DNA from: Capsulimonadaceae bacterium
GTDB taxonomy: Bacteria; Armatimonadota; Armatimonadia; Armatimonadales; Capsulimonadaceae
DNA: 64,000 nt
Direction: 5' to 3'
Assembly (NCBI GenBank): GCA_031292625.1
Contig: JARLGU010000011.1
Span: forward strand, 214,591 to 278,590
Shown here piece after piece: positions 53,898 to 64,000 of this stretch; positions within the stretch are counted from its first letter, which is position 1, and each line of letters opens with the position of its first letter. The notes beneath the pieces were generated by a model. That model made no database searches and was not told the origin of the DNA. It worked only from the letters and a program-made list of their open reading frames with translations. A program made the position numbers and the translations under genes.

Positions 53898-55697
53898 CTA
53901 GAACTCTTCCATGTCATCGTTTACGATTCCCGCAGGTTTATCGTTCACCAGACGGAGTTGACTCTTCGGAGAACGCGAAGGACGAACCGCTCCATGCGTC
54001 CCGGTCGCTTTCTGGACGATCGCTGGCGCGCTATGCTGCAACTGAGATTCATCCAACTTGAACCGGCTCACGAGTTCGCTCAGTTCAGAGGCCCGATCCG
54101 ACATCCCATCACTCGCAGCGGTTGCTTCTTCAACCAGCGCGGCGTTCTGCTGCGTGATCTCATCGAGTTGGATCACCGCCTTGTTCACCTGCTCAATGCC
54201 AGCAGCCTGCTCCTCAGCCGAGGATGAAATCTCGCCGACAATCTCGGCAAGCTGACCGACCTTGGAGACTATTTCGATTAACTGCTCGCCGCTCTTGTTG
54301 ACGAGGTGCGTGCCGTCCTCCACCTTGTGGACACTGTCCTGAACCAGAGCCTTAATCTCCTTAGCGGCAGTCGAGCTCCGTCCAGCTAGACTACGCACTT
54401 CAGACGCGACGACCGCAAAGCCGCGGCCCTGCTCACCGACTCGCGCAGCCTCGACCGCCGCATTCAGTGCCAGCAGATTGGTCTGGAACGCAATCTCGTC
54501 GATTACGGAGACGATTTCGGCGATCTTCTTGCTCGAGGTGCTGATAGCCTCCATAGCGGAAACCGTCAGCCGAACCGCCTCTCCCCCACCCTGCGCGACC
54601 TTGCGGGCATCGCATGCGAGGGCATCGGCATTCTTAGCGTTCCCAGCGTTCTGCTTAACGATACTCGTCATCTCCTCCATGCTCGCAGCCGTCTCTTCAA
54701 GGCTGGACGCCTGGTCAGTCGTGCGCGTGGAGAGATCCGCATTGCCGCTCGCGACCTCCCGGGAACTCGTCGCAATCGACGAGGCCACGGTCCGCACCGA
54801 GCCGATCAGTTGAGTGAGTAGGCCTTGAGCCCTCACGACCCCGTCAACGGAACCTTTTGCTTCCGTCAACATTCCATCGAATGCCGACGCAAGCTCACCG
54901 AATTCGTCTTTTCGATCCCATCGCAGAAACTCAGTTCGCTGCAATTCTCTGTAGACAAAGTCGCCGTCGCCGAGAGCCGTCGTATTCGCGGCCAGCCCGG
55001 CAAAGCTCAGCCGAAGATCCGCCAGGCGCAAGCAAAACGCATTCAGCGCACTGGTGACAATCCGCGTGATGAATGTCGATAATGTCACGCCGATTAGCAA
55101 GGCGGCCAGCAAAAGCGCGATCAGAACCGTGCGTCCCGTGCTGTATGCGAAAGCCGCGTTGCGGACAAACGCCGGGCTCCGGTGAAGGTTCCAATCCACC
55201 AGCGTAAACGTCGCCTGCCGGATATCGCCCACCGTTGGAAACTGAGCGACCATAATGTTATTGTATTTAGCCGCATTGTTAGCAATCGCCGCATCCCGCA
55301 CCTGATCGCCATAGCCGCTCCATACTGCCCAATCGGCTTTAACACGCTTTAAGTTGCTCAGATCCTCAGGCTCATGGGCGGTTTTTTCGTAATTTGCAAT
55401 CTCGGTATCGACCTTTGACTTAAACTCTGGCAAGATCTGCAAAAACATGTTGCGAGCGATTGGAGAGTTTCCCGGTCTCACATTTAGCTCCGCGATGAAG
55501 AACTCCATCATCATCCGCTGGATAACCTGGGATGACGTACTCCCGGCCATCGCTTCATTTACGATGGATTTCGTGTTGGCGTCCATCGCAGCCATCCTAT
55601 CCAACGCGACTGCCCCTGCAAGCATCGCAAGGATGAGGCAACTTCCAAAACCGATTGCCAGTTTGTTTGCAACTCGTAGATTGATGAACCACTTCAT
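53898..55697 (-). CDS. Methyl-accepting chemotaxis protein (tandem receptor 1)
   Basis: 599 aa membrane chemoreceptor. One membrane helix (12-32), an extracytoplasmic four-helix ligand-binding domain (about 33-190), a second helix (193-213), a HAMP-type linker with an inserted [10 protein letters not shown] segment, and a cytoplasmic signalling domain (from about 260) whose hairpin tip reads [20 protein letters not shown]. It should signal through CheW and CheA, but no che gene lies in the window. The C-terminus carries a flexible tail ending NDDMEEF, seen in the next two receptors too. The start at 55697 follows GAGGT about 8 nt upstream; the open frame extends to 55829. Confidence 0.92.
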   Translation of the reverse strand: MKWFINLRVANKLAIGFGSCLILAMLAGAVALDRMAAMDANTKSIVNEAMAGSTSSQVIQRMMMEFFIAELNVRPGNSPIARNMFLQILPEFKSKVDTEIANYEKTAHEPEDLSNLKRVKADWAVWSGYGDQVRDAAIANNAAKYNNIMVAQFPTVGDIRQATFTLVDWNLHRSPAFVRNAAFAYSTGRTVLIALLLAALLIGVTLSTFITRIVTSALNAFCLRLADLRLSFAGLAANTTALGDGDFVYRELQRTEFLRWDRKDEFGELASAFDGMLTEAKGSVDGVVRAQGLLTQLIGSVRTVASSIATSSREVASGNADLSTRTTDQASSLEETAASMEEMTSIVKQNAGNAKNADALACDARKVAQGGGEAVRLTVSAMEAISTSSKKIAEIVSVIDEIAFQTNLLALNAAVEAARVGEQGRGFAVVASEVRSLAGRSSTAAKEIKALVQDSVHKVEDGTHLVNKSGEQLIEIVSKVGQLAEIVGEISSSAEEQAAGIEQVNKAVIQLDEITQQNAALVEEATAASDGMSDRASELSELVSRFKLDESQLQHSAPAIVQKATGTHGAVRPSRSPKSQLRLVNDKPAGIVNDDMEEF

Positions 55698-55779
55698 GCT
55701 GGATACCTCATTGTAGATTTGAGTTGTAGCGCAATGCCATAGACCAAGCCTGCTTGCCACAAGTTGATTATTGGCAAAG

Positions 55780-55808
55780 TTGGTCGAATGACTAGGTAGT
55801 TCGACCAA
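55780..55808. promoter_or_regulatory. 9-bp inverted repeat upstream of receptor 1
   Basis: TTGGTCGAA (55780-55788) and TTCGACCAA (55800-55808) are perfect arms 11 nt apart, 83 nt before the start of the receptor gene. A regulator site or a leader hairpin. Confidence 0.4.
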
Positions 55809-55879
55809 AACCAGCATATCTATTTGCACACGATTGCTCTATGAAGGAAAGACCTCTCGTCACGCGCCCAACATGCGAC

Positions 55880-55925
55880 AAAAAGCAACGGCCCCCATTC
55901 CGCTCAAAGGTCGGATGAGGGCCGT
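55880..55925 (-). terminator. Terminator of receptor 2
   Basis: On the minus strand ACGGCCCTCATCCG pairs with CGGAATGGGGGCCGT (one bulge), followed by a T run. Confidence 0.8.
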
Positions 55926-55945
55926 CATTAAAGAGATCGCCGAAA

Positions 55946-57754
55946 CTAGAACTCTTCCATATCGTCGTGAATGGCTTTCTTAGGCGCATCGTGCACCATC
56001 CGGAGTTGCGGCTTGCGAGGCGTAGCGGAGCGAGCCGCCCCATGCGTCCCAGTTGCCGCGACTGCGACCGCGACCGGAGGCGCCGTCTGCTGCACCTTCG
56101 ATTCGTCAATCTTAAACCGCCCGACGAGCTCGCTCAATTCGCCCGCCTGGTGCGACATTGCCAGACTGGCCGCCGTGGCCTCTTCGACAAGAGCGGCATT
56201 CCGCTGCGTAATCTCGTCGAGTTGGATAACGGCCTTGTTTACTTGCTCGATGCCCGCCGATTGTTCCTGAGCCGCCGAGGATATCTCGCCGACAACCTCC
56301 GCAACCTTATCCACGGCCGTTACGATCTCGTGGAGCTGCTCGCCGCTCTTATTGACGAGGACGGTCCCATCCTCAACCTTGTGCACGCTGTCCTGGACGA
56401 GCGTTTTGATCTCCTTCGCGGCGGTAGAACTTCGTCCGGCAAGGCTGCGCACTTCCGATGCGACCACGGCAAAGCCGCGGCCCTGCTCGCCGACGCGAGC
56501 CGCTTCAACAGCGGCGTTGAGGGCGAGCAAATTGGTTTGGAAGGCGATTTCGTCAATTACGGATACGATATCGGCAATCTTCTTGCTTGACTCGTTAATG
56601 GCCAGCATCGACGTTACGGCCTGATGCACGACATCGCCGCCCTGCAGCGCAACATTCCGGGCTTCCGCTGCCAACGCGTTGGCGCTCGCCGCATTGCTTG
56701 CGCTCTGCTTAACGATGCTGGTCATCTCCTCCATGCTCGCGGCGGTTTCTTCCAGGCTTGACGCCTGTTCCGTTGTCCGCGCCGCAAGATCCTCGTTGCC
56801 GCTCGCAAGTTGATGCGACGACGACGCAATCGTATCGGCCGTAGTTCTCGTCGCGCTCACCATCTGAGACAGAGACGCCTGAGCCGCAACCAATCCCCCC
56901 ACAGCGCGCTTGCCTTCTTTGAGGGCCGTGTCAAAGGCCCGAGCCAGATCGCCGAACTCGTCTTTGCGATCCCAACTCATGAACTGAGTCCGGTGAATTG
57001 GCCTGTAATTGAAGTCACCCTGACCGACGGCATCGTTGTTGTCCGCAAGACCGGATAGGCCCTTGGAATAGCTTAGCATGTTGTCGATGACCGTATTGAG
57101 CGAGGTCACAATGTATCGCGTGATCGTCATCGAACAGACGATGCCGGCAAGTAGCGAAAATACCAACAAGATGCCGAGAAGCGCTTTTGCACTTGCGTAA
57201 ACTGCATTTGCTTCTCCAGCGAGTATTTCGCCGCGCTTCTTGTTCCAATCGGCCATCTTATCGGCTTCGTCTATAACGCGATGAAACGCATCCTCGGACG
57301 GGCCGTTCATCAGCTTGTCGCCGAGTGCAACGTTATTGCTTCGTCCAACGGCTTCCGTTTGCTTATCATAAGATCGAAACGCCGTCCATGCGTCCTTAAA
57401 ATCGGCGAAGTTCGCCCGGTCATCCGGCTGCGTGATCGTCGCTCCGTAATCCTGTAGAGCCTTATCGATCTTCGACGACGTATCGCTCATCTGGCTGCTA
57501 AGTGCGTCCATCGCCCCGTTGGACTGGGCTATGATGAAGCGAAGCTGCAGCGATCGGTAGAGGCGAACTTGGTTAATCACATTCGTCATTGCACTTGAAC
57601 CGCCGAGCGCATCGCTGACGACGAGGTTCGCTTGATCGTTCATCACGTTCATTCGTTGAACGGCGACGCCGCCGATGAGCAATGTGAGAAGCAGGCCGAG
57701 GCCAAACGCGAGTGCGAGTTTGACGGAAACCTTTAGCCCAAGAAACCAATTCAT
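55946..57754 (-). CDS. Methyl-accepting chemotaxis protein (tandem receptor 2)
   Basis: 602 aa. Same architecture as receptor 1: N-terminal helix at about 10-32, a four-helix ligand-binding domain starting [19 protein letters not shown], a second helix near 195-215, a linker with [15 protein letters not shown], and a signalling domain with the tip [20 protein letters not shown]. The ligand-binding domain differs strongly from receptors 1 and 3, which suggests a different stimulus. The tail ends [18 protein letters not shown] lies just upstream of the ATG at 57754, which fits a strong ribosome site. It has its own terminator, so the three genes are probably separate transcripts. Confidence 0.92.
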   Translation of the reverse strand: MNWFLGLKVSVKLALAFGLGLLLTLLIGGVAVQRMNVMNDQANLVVSDALGGSSAMTNVINQVRLYRSLQLRFIIAQSNGAMDALSSQMSDTSSKIDKALQDYGATITQPDDRANFADFKDAWTAFRSYDKQTEAVGRSNNVALGDKLMNGPSEDAFHRVIDEADKMADWNKKRGEILAGEANAVYASAKALLGILLVFSLLAGIVCSMTITRYIVTSLNTVIDNMLSYSKGLSGLADNNDAVGQGDFNYRPIHRTQFMSWDRKDEFGDLARAFDTALKEGKRAVGGLVAAQASLSQMVSATRTTADTIASSSHQLASGNEDLAARTTEQASSLEETAASMEEMTSIVKQSASNAASANALAAEARNVALQGGDVVHQAVTSMLAINESSKKIADIVSVIDEIAFQTNLLALNAAVEAARVGEQGRGFAVVASEVRSLAGRSSTAAKEIKTLVQDSVHKVEDGTVLVNKSGEQLHEIVTAVDKVAEVVGEISSAAQEQSAGIEQVNKAVIQLDEITQRNAALVEEATAASLAMSHQAGELSELVGRFKIDESKVQQTAPPVAVAVAATGTHGAARSATPRKPQLRMVHDAPKKAIHDDMEEF

Positions 57755-57901
57755 GTGGGACACCTCAAATATAGTTTGATCAACGCGGTCTTGCATCGAC
57801 ATTAATGCTTGGTCGCTACAGATATTTTCGGATCAATTGATTTTGCTCATTAGGAGCGATTTTCGCAATCGATGTTAATTACAAGGTTGCAGAGAACCTC
57901 T

Positions 57902-57948
57902 AAAAACGAATCAGCCCCGCCCCGATAACAGATCGGAGGCGAGGCTGA
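57902..57948 (-). terminator. Terminator of receptor 3
   Basis: On the minus strand TCAGCCTCGCCTCCGAT pairs with ATCGGGGCGGGGCTGA (G-U pairs included), then a TTTTT tract at 57902-57906 complement. Confidence 0.8.
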
Positions 57949-57961
57949 AATGAGGAAAGTG

Positions 57962-59779
57962 CTAGAACTCTTCTTCATCGTGCACGGGGCGGGAGTTCCC
58001 GGAACCGCCAACGACGCGCAACGGAGTGCGGCGGCTTCCCGGATGGACGAGACTTTGGCCGTTGGCGCCGGTCGCGCTCTTACCGGCGCGAGGAACAGCC
58101 GGCTGTGAGACCGCAATCGACAGCTTCGATTCATCGAGCCTGAAGTGTCGCATCCGGTCGCTCAATTCCGACGCTTGATGCGACATGGCTTGGCTCGCGG
58201 CAGTCGCTTCCTCGACCAGAGCTGCATTCTGTTGCGTGATTTCGTCGAGCTGAATGACCGCCTTGTTCACCTGATCGATTCCCGACGACTGTTCCTGTGC
58301 GGCCGCCGAAATCTCCGAGACGATTTCGGCGACCTTGTCAACGGCGGCAACGATCGCTTGAAGTTGCTCGCCGCTCTTGTTGACCAATTCCGTACCGCCT
58401 TCAACCTTTTGGACGCTATCCGCAACGAGCGTCTTGATCTCTTTCGCGGCTGTTGAGCTGCGACCGGCAAGGTTCCGCACCTCCGCAGCAACAACCGCGA
58501 AGCCCTTGCCCTGTTCACCGACGCGCGCCGCTTCGACCGCCGCGTTAAGGGCAAGCAAGTTTGTCTGAAACGCGATCTCGTCGATTACAGATATGATATC
58601 GGCAATCTTCTTGCTCGACTCGTTGATCGTCGCCATCGATGTCACGGCTTGCCGGACGGTCTCGCCGCCTCCGACGGCAACGGTTCGCGCCTCGGAAGCG
58701 AGGGCATTGGCGCGACCGGCATTGTCCGCGCTTTGCTTGACGACGCTGGTCATTTCTTCCATGCTGGCGGCGGTCTCTTCGAGACTTGACGCTTGCTCAG
58801 TCGTTCGCGCCGCGAGATCCTCGTTGCCGCTCGCCAGTTGCGCCGAAGCGGAGACGATGGAATCGGCCGAGCGCCGCGCTTCGCCGACCATGTTCGAGAG
58901 GGACGCCTGCGCGGCAATGACGCCATCGATGGACTTCTTTGCCCACTCGCGCATGCTATCGAACGTCCGCGCCAAATCGCCAAACTCATCCTTGCGGTCC
59001 CATTGAATCGCCGCAGTGCGATGGACCTCACGGAAGATAAAGTCGCCGTTACTGAGAGCATCGGTATTGGCTGCAAGTCCTTCAAAACCCTGATCGAGGC
59101 TCCTAAGATGCTCCGACACTCCAGCAAGGGCTGCAATGATCGACTTGGTGACCATCGTCGCCATCAATGCGCCAAGAGCAATCGCAATTAGCAGCAGCGA
59201 AATCACCAATGTGCGGGCGCTGGTATAGGTACGGCTTGCATCGTCGGCAAGTTGGTTCGCATGCTTGGAGTTCCAATCCGCGATCTTATCGATATTTTCT
59301 TCGGCCGCTTTGATGGGCACGAACGACGCAACAATTGCATCTTGAATCTGCTTGATGCTGCCGGTTTGACAAACCTTACGCAGGTTCGGCGTCTGGGCGA
59401 TGCTATCGCGCCATTGTGCGGCGAGCGTCTTTGCGTTCGAGACGTCGTCGGGGAAGCGGGCATTTCTGCGGTAGTTTTCGATGTCAGCCGTCGTATCCGT
59501 CTCCAACTTCGCCAATGCGTCATCGCACACTTTCCATCCGGCGGGATCCTTCATGACTCCGTAGCGGATTTGCCAGGTGCGATACTGCTTCAGATCGGAC
59601 GTCACCCGCACAAGCAGGCCTTCCCCCTTAACGGATTCGTTATAAAGTTGCGATGTGCTGTCGTTGATCGCAGCCATACGCGAGATCGCGCAGATTCCGG
59701 CGACGACACAAAGAAACAAGCACGCCGTAAATGCAATGCCGAGCTTACTTGCCAATTTGATATTGTCGAACCACTTCAT
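57962..59779 (-). CDS. Methyl-accepting chemotaxis protein (tandem receptor 3)
   Basis: 605 aa. The N-terminus ([17 protein letters not shown]) has a membrane helix at about 12-32, a four-helix sensor domain with several Cys in its middle part ([16 protein letters not shown]), a second helix near 195-215 and a linker with [10 protein letters not shown]. The signalling domain has the same tip [20 protein letters not shown]. The tail is shortened and ends VHDEEEF. The ATG at 59779 has GAGAAAG upstream; the frame extends to 59821. Cysteines in the sensor are unusual for an extracytoplasmic domain and might form a disulfide. Confidence 0.92.
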   Translation of the reverse strand: MKWFDNIKLASKLGIAFTACLFLCVVAGICAISRMAAINDSTSQLYNESVKGEGLLVRVTSDLKQYRTWQIRYGVMKDPAGWKVCDDALAKLETDTTADIENYRRNARFPDDVSNAKTLAAQWRDSIAQTPNLRKVCQTGSIKQIQDAIVASFVPIKAAEENIDKIADWNSKHANQLADDASRTYTSARTLVISLLLIAIALGALMATMVTKSIIAALAGVSEHLRSLDQGFEGLAANTDALSNGDFIFREVHRTAAIQWDRKDEFGDLARTFDSMREWAKKSIDGVIAAQASLSNMVGEARRSADSIVSASAQLASGNEDLAARTTEQASSLEETAASMEEMTSVVKQSADNAGRANALASEARTVAVGGGETVRQAVTSMATINESSKKIADIISVIDEIAFQTNLLALNAAVEAARVGEQGKGFAVVAAEVRNLAGRSSTAAKEIKTLVADSVQKVEGGTELVNKSGEQLQAIVAAVDKVAEIVSEISAAAQEQSSGIDQVNKAVIQLDEITQQNAALVEEATAASQAMSHQASELSDRMRHFRLDESKLSIAVSQPAVPRAGKSATGANGQSLVHPGSRRTPLRVVGGSGNSRPVHDEEEF

Positions 59780-60227
59780 GGATTTATCTTTCTCGTTCCG
59801 TGAACATGGAGCAACGCGCATCTATCCGTACGCGGCTCAGTAGATCCAGCGCTTCAAAACCGCCTGTCTACTTATCGTAAGAGTGCTAGTCTGCCAGGAC
59901 CCAGTAGGCAGGACTCTGTAATATGTTATTGGCAGCTCTCCATTCCCGCGATAGGCCATTTCAAAAAGCATCGAAAATCTACTCCATTTGGCCTATTGCA
60001 GGACATCAGACAGAAACTTAATAATCATGCTGTAGACATTTAATAATGAACAATCGTCTCGAAAATGCCGCAATTAGAATTGAATAGCTCTAAGGTGTCA
60101 GCTGCTAGAATTCTCAAAATAATGCACGGTTTTGAAATCGCGTCAGGACGCTTGCTCGGCCTGTGCTACCGCAATCTTCGAGACTCAACCGGCTCGCGGG
60201 TATACTATCGCCGGTCTTTAGTCTCAA
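59780..60227. other. Divergent region between receptor 3 and the ABC-F gene
   Basis: No gene seen. A hairpin-like repeat lies near 59888-59915 (GTCTGCC with GGCAGGAC, one bulge). A TATACT close to 60200 may be the -10 box of the ABC-F gene, whose leader would then be about 15 nt. Confidence 0.4.
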
Positions 60228-62174
60228 ATGACGCTTGTTTCAATCGGCAATATCAGCAAATCCTACGGCGTGGACCGGATCCTATCCGGCGTTAGCGGCG
60301 CGATCGGCCAGGGCGAACGCGTCGGTCTCGTGGGGATCAACGGCGCGGGCAAATCCACTTTGCTCCGTATCATCGCGGGCGTCGAAACCGCCGACTCGGG
60401 CTCAATCGGCATTGCGCGCGGGAGGCATGTGGGTTTCCTAACGCAAGAAGCCGATTTCGATCCTTCCGAATCACTCATCGAAGCCCTCCGCTCCGTCTAC
60501 GCCTCTATCGACGACATCGCGGCGCAGATGCGCATGCTCGAGCAGGAGATTGCACAATCGCCGCCGGATCAACACGACGCCCTGCTGCGCCATTACGGCC
60601 ATCTCGCCGAGAGATTCGAGGCGGGCGGAGGCTACGACGTCGACGCACGGATCGGGCGGGTGCTGGCCGGTCTCGGCTTTACCGATATCGATCGCCAGAC
60701 GCCATGCGGCAACTTGAGCGGCGGGCAGCGCACGCGCGCCGCGTTGGCTAAGCTCTTGCTTGCCGAACCCGATATCTTATTGCTCGATGAGCCGACAAAC
60801 CACCTGGATATCGCCGCCGCCGAATGGCTTGAGGACGAGTTGCGAGCCTGGTCTGGCAGCATTCTCGTAGCCTCGCATGATCGCTACTTCCTCGACCGGA
60901 TCGCTCAAAGAATCTGGGAAATCGACTGGGGCAAGCTCACCGAATATACGGGCAACTACACGCGCTATCAGCTGCAGCGGGGAGAGCGCACGGAGCAGGC
61001 CGCCGCCGAATACGCGGCTCAGCAAGAGGAGATCGCAAAGACCGAGGAATACATCCGCAGGTTCGGCGCTGGAGTCCGGGCCAGCCAGGCGCGAGGACGG
61101 CAACGCCGCCTTGAGCGGCTCGAACGGCTCGAACGCCCCAAGGACCATGTCCACCTCTCACGCAAAATGCAGGCGTCTGCCCGCAGCGGCGACATCGTTA
61201 TCGAGATCCCTAGCCTGACCGCCGGGTACCCTGGACGCCCCCTCGCGAAAGTACCAAAGCTGACGGTTCGCAGAGGCGACCGGATCGCGCTGATCGGTCC
61301 CAACGGCTGCGGCAAAACGACGATCCTGCGGACCCTTACAGGAGAAATCGCGCCTCTTGCAGGATCCTATCGAATCGGAGCGTCCGTTGTTCCCGGCTAC
61401 TATGCGCAGGGTCACGAAAGGCTAGATCGAAGCCGCACGGTGATTGACGAGCTGGCGCGCCCCGGAATGACCACAGAGCAGGCTCGATCCTTTGCTGCAC
61501 AGTTCTTGTTCTACGGTGACGACGTTTACAAGAAAATCGCCGACTTGTCCGGCGGCGAACGCAGCCGCGTTGCCCTCGCTCGCCTTTCCCAGGACGAGTC
61601 CAACTTTCTGATTCTCGACGAACCCACAAACCACCTCGATATACCGAGCCAGGAAGCCCTCACGGATATGTTGGAATCGTTCGCGGGGACGCTCCTATTT
61701 GTCTCGCACGACCGCTACTTTATCGGCGACCTCGCCACCCAAATTTGGGCAGTCGAACCAAAGTCGAATGAGAGCGCTCTGCCGGAGAGCTCAGCCGTCG
61801 CGGCCGTTCGCGTCGTCGACGGCGGCTACAACGTCTATCTGGAATCGCTCAATCCGCCCTCCGCAACGCCTGTGAAATCGGCCGTCCGAGGCAAGTCCGT
61901 TCCAGAAGCGCCGCAGGACGTCAAGCCGGTCCAGGTCGCATATAAAGAAGACCAGCGCAACCAGCGCAAGCTCCAACGGCAGCTCGAACTCCTCGAAGCG
62001 CAGATCGAAGAGAACGAAGGGCGACTAGCGCATATTGAGGCTGCCCTTGAAGCGGCCAGCCTCTCCTCCGACATCGGCGCGGTACAGTCGCTAGGTCCCG
62101 AATACGAGCAAACCAAGGTGACCCTAGCGTCTCTCATGGAAGAGTGGGTTGCTCTTTCCGAACAGATCCACTAG
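60228..62174 (+). CDS. ABC-F family ATPase (Uup/EttA-like)
   Basis: 648 aa. Two ABC domains in one chain without membrane helices, the ABC-F hallmark. Walker A motifs are GINGAGKST near 38 and GPNGCGKTT near 362; signatures are LSGGQRTRAALAKLL and LSGGERSRVALARLS; Walker B is LLLDEPTNHLD and LILDEPTNHLD. The linker (about 255-320) contains a basic RGRQRRLERLERLERPK and a coiled coil, and the C-terminus has another coiled coil (LQRQLELLEAQIEENEGRL). ABC-F proteins act on ribosomes in translation control or antibiotic resistance. The exact subtype cannot be told. No ribosome site precedes the ATG. Confidence 0.93.
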   Translation: MTLVSIGNISKSYGVDRILSGVSGAIGQGERVGLVGINGAGKSTLLRIIAGVETADSGSIGIARGRHVGFLTQEADFDPSESLIEALRSVYASIDDIAAQMRMLEQEIAQSPPDQHDALLRHYGHLAERFEAGGGYDVDARIGRVLAGLGFTDIDRQTPCGNLSGGQRTRAALAKLLLAEPDILLLDEPTNHLDIAAAEWLEDELRAWSGSILVASHDRYFLDRIAQRIWEIDWGKLTEYTGNYTRYQLQRGERTEQAAAEYAAQQEEIAKTEEYIRRFGAGVRASQARGRQRRLERLERLERPKDHVHLSRKMQASARSGDIVIEIPSLTAGYPGRPLAKVPKLTVRRGDRIALIGPNGCGKTTILRTLTGEIAPLAGSYRIGASVVPGYYAQGHERLDRSRTVIDELARPGMTTEQARSFAAQFLFYGDDVYKKIADLSGGERSRVALARLSQDESNFLILDEPTNHLDIPSQEALTDMLESFAGTLLFVSHDRYFIGDLATQIWAVEPKSNESALPESSAVAAVRVVDGGYNVYLESLNPPSATPVKSAVRGKSVPEAPQDVKPVQVAYKEDQRNQRKLQRQLELLEAQIEENEGRLAHIEAALEAASLSSDIGAVQSLGPEYEQTKVTLASLMEEWVALSEQIH

Positions 62175-62599
62175 CCGCTCCGCCCACCCACATCGCCTTG
62201 GAAAAGTTTTCTTCACGCTGAATGCTTAATCGTGTTAGGCATTGATTTGTTTCAGACGATAGCAAGCAAGCTGTAATAACACTATTCAGTTCATTTTGGC
62301 TGTTTTCATTTATTTTCTAAATTCACCTCCAGTAAGATGCATGCGCACCAAGAATGGTTAGTAAAATGGACGACCGCGCTGCGGATTCAGGCGCCGCTGT
62401 CCGATGTGGCGAGGCTGAAGGTTAAGAGGCAGCGGGCTCCAGGCACAAAGGTATAGCGGACTAGATAGCGTCTATTGCTACCAAACCCTAACAAAACAGC
62501 CATCGTACGTTCGGCTTTCTAGCAAGGCATTCCCAAGGTCCAAAGCAATCATGCGCAACGCGGACTAACGTCAACAGAATCGTGCAAAGGATTACCATC
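62175..62599. other. Intergenic region upstream of receptor 4
   Basis: No gene is supported and no clear promoter is seen. The first part is AT-rich (62200-62340) and may hold the promoter of receptor 4; AAAGGATTACC before the ATG is its ribosome site. Confidence 0.4.
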
Positions 62600-64000
62600 A
62601 TGAAGTGGTTCGACAACCTCAAACTCGCCTATAAGCTCGCGCTTTCGTTTGGAGTTTGCCTCATCCTGTCTCTCCTCGCAGGGGTGGTCGCTTTAAACAA
62701 GCTTTCCTTCCAAAACGACAATACCAATAGCATTGTCAACGGTCCTCTGGCGGAAGTCGGATATCTTGGCGACCTACGCAATGACACGAAGCAATATCGA
62801 ATTTATCAACTCCGCGCCTATTTGATGACCGATCAGGCTGAACTCGCAACGGATCTCCAGGATATCGCCAAAAGGGCGGGCACGATCGATGCCGACCTCG
62901 ACAACTACGAGAAGCATGCAACGGCCGCCGACGATAAGGAGAACCTTCAGGAGCTTCGCAAGAATTGGGCCGCCTATCGCGCGTTCGACGCCCCGATCGT
63001 CAAGTCCATCGAGGCTCACGATTTTAAGACTGGGGCGATCATAATGAACGGCCCATCGAAGACGGCGTTCGATGGGGCTACAGAGCAGCTAAGGAAAATG
63101 GACAAATGGAACACTAGCAACAGCCAGGCGCTCAGCGCGAATTCGGCGAGCGCATATTCTAGCGGTCGCTTGCTCGTCATCGTGCTCCTCTCCATAGCGC
63201 TGCTCGTCGGAGTGGCCACTGCAACCAGCGTCACTAAATCGATCACGGCAGTCGTTGGCGATATCGCCTCACGCATCGAATCGCTTAACAATATCTGCAT
63301 CGCAAACCTGCTTGCCGCCATCGAAAACCTTGCCAAGGGCAAGCTCGACAGCACGATCGTAATCGGCTCGAAACCAATAAAAATCCACGGACGCGATGAG
63401 TTTGGCGTGCTGAGCGAAGCAATCAACGGCATGATCGGCAAGGTTCAGGCATCCGTCACCGGATTCGACCGAGGACAGAAAGCCCTCAAGGCCTTGATCG
63501 ACCACACCCACGAAACCGTCATCCAGAGCGTCGACCAGCTCGATAAGAATGCTCTCTCGCCCCTCTGCGACGGCATCTCCGCCCTCGCCGACGGCGATCT
63601 GACGCGTAAGATCGACGCTCATATCGAGAAGATGGAAGTTGATGAAGCCTCCGATCTCGGCAAACTCGCAATCGCGTTCAATAAGGTCGGCGCACGAGTC
63701 GAGCAGGCCCTCGAAAACTACAACCGGTCCCGCGAATCCCTGGGCAACCTCATCGGCCAGGCAAGCGGAGCCGCCGAGAACATCACTGCAAGCGCCGCCG
63801 AACTCGCCACCGGCAATGAAGACCTTTCTAGCCGCACATCGGAGCAGGCATCGAGCCTCGAAGAGACCGCAGCCAGCATGGAAGAGATGACCGGCACGGT
63901 CAAGCAGAATGCCGAGAACGCCCGCCATGCCAACGATGTCGCAAAGCAGGCTCGCGAAGTGGCCCAGAGCGGCGGCGTGATCGTCCAGAACGCCGTGAAG
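62600..64000 (+). CDS. Methyl-accepting chemotaxis protein, 3' end beyond the window (receptor 4)
   Basis: Open to the right edge; 467 codons are visible. The start ATG at 62600 follows AAAGGATTACC. The N-terminus reads MKWFDNLKLAYKLALSFG, a helix then the extracytoplasmic four-helix domain (about 35-185), a second helix near 190-210 and cytoplasmic HAMP-like repeats: two DEFG/DLTRK-type segments near 255-270 and 330-350. This extended HAMP region differs from the single linker of the three receptors at 53.9-59.8 kb. The signalling helix begins near 380 (AAENITASAAELATGNEDLS) and the tip is beyond the window. On the opposite strand from the other three. Confidence 0.93.
   Translation, partial: MKWFDNLKLAYKLALSFGVCLILSLLAGVVALNKLSFQNDNTNSIVNGPLAEVGYLGDLRNDTKQYRIYQLRAYLMTDQAELATDLQDIAKRAGTIDADLDNYEKHATAADDKENLQELRKNWAAYRAFDAPIVKSIEAHDFKTGAIIMNGPSKTAFDGATEQLRKMDKWNTSNSQALSANSASAYSSGRLLVIVLLSIALLVGVATATSVTKSITAVVGDIASRIESLNNICIANLLAAIENLAKGKLDSTIVIGSKPIKIHGRDEFGVLSEAINGMIGKVQASVTGFDRGQKALKALIDHTHETVIQSVDQLDKNALSPLCDGISALADGDLTRKIDAHIEKMEVDEASDLGKLAIAFNKVGARVEQALENYNRSRESLGNLIGQASGAAENITASAAELATGNEDLSSRTSEQASSLEETAASMEEMTGTVKQNAENARHANDVAKQAREVAQSGGVIVQNAVK

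Noticed and set aside
1..64000. CRISPR array, prophage or integrase gene
   Set aside because: No regularly spaced repeats, cas genes, phage structural genes or recombinase motifs seen on either strand.

Overview
The window looks like chromosomal DNA from a high-GC, free-living bacterium of the Armatimonadota, close to Capsulimonas. This is inferred, not proven. The main reason is five stand-alone type II pseudopilin-like proteins with a very conserved N-terminus, each ending in an H-x9-DG box; such families are expanded in Armatimonadota and Planctomycetota. Other supporting signs are many sugar-related enzymes with AraC or LacI regulators, and unclustered housekeeping genes. Several promoters are good sigma70 matches, including TTGACA-N17-TATAAT at 17587-17615.

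Layout. 0-1 kb: 3' part of a group II intron (reverse transcriptase/maturase plus domains V and VI). 0.9-8.9 kb: AraC regulator divergent from a pseudopilin/FAD-oxidoreductase pair, tRNA-Arg(CCG), PfkB kinase, a 271-bp dispersed repeat, ComF, a second pseudopilin and a metallophosphoesterase. 9-17.4 kb: GH38 alpha-mannosidase, then sbcC-obg-proB in close order. 17.6-20 kb: two tandemly duplicated pseudopilins. 20-25 kb: a GH2 glycosidase divergent from an AraC regulator, then a secreted seven-repeat propeller protein. 25.7-31.7 kb: propeller/TPR protein, an ABC exporter operon and the 4.5S SRP RNA. 32-39 kb: LuxR-type protein, ferritin, the second 271-bp repeat, an ArsR/SRPBCC/DinB operon, a lipoprotein, FmdB and MetG. 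39-44.9 kb: surface-sugar genes (glycosyltransferase, GMD-like enzyme, C-methyltransferase, GDP-mannose 4,6-dehydratase, FkbM methyltransferase). 44.9-49 kb: LacI regulator, pseudopilin and secreted glycosidase, bracketed by a copy of the folP 3' end and folP itself. 49-53.9 kb: TPR protein upstream of folP, then PEP carboxylase. 53.9-64 kb: three tandem chemoreceptors, an ABC-F ATPase and a fourth chemoreceptor cut by the window end.

How the parts connect. In at least two loci a sugar-type regulator sits beside an H-x9-DG pseudopilin and an enzyme gene (AraC/pseudopilin/FAD-oxidoreductase; LacI/pseudopilin/glycosidase). This suggests the pseudopilins are regulated surface proteins for substrate capture rather than parts of a pilus machine. 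The strongest unexpected structures are (1) a 45-nt sequence shared by the intron's 3' flank and the end of a 271-bp repeat, (2) that repeat itself, present twice without a gap, and (3) the duplicated folP 3' end flanking the 4.1-kb LacI module. No CRISPR array, prophage or transposase gene was seen.
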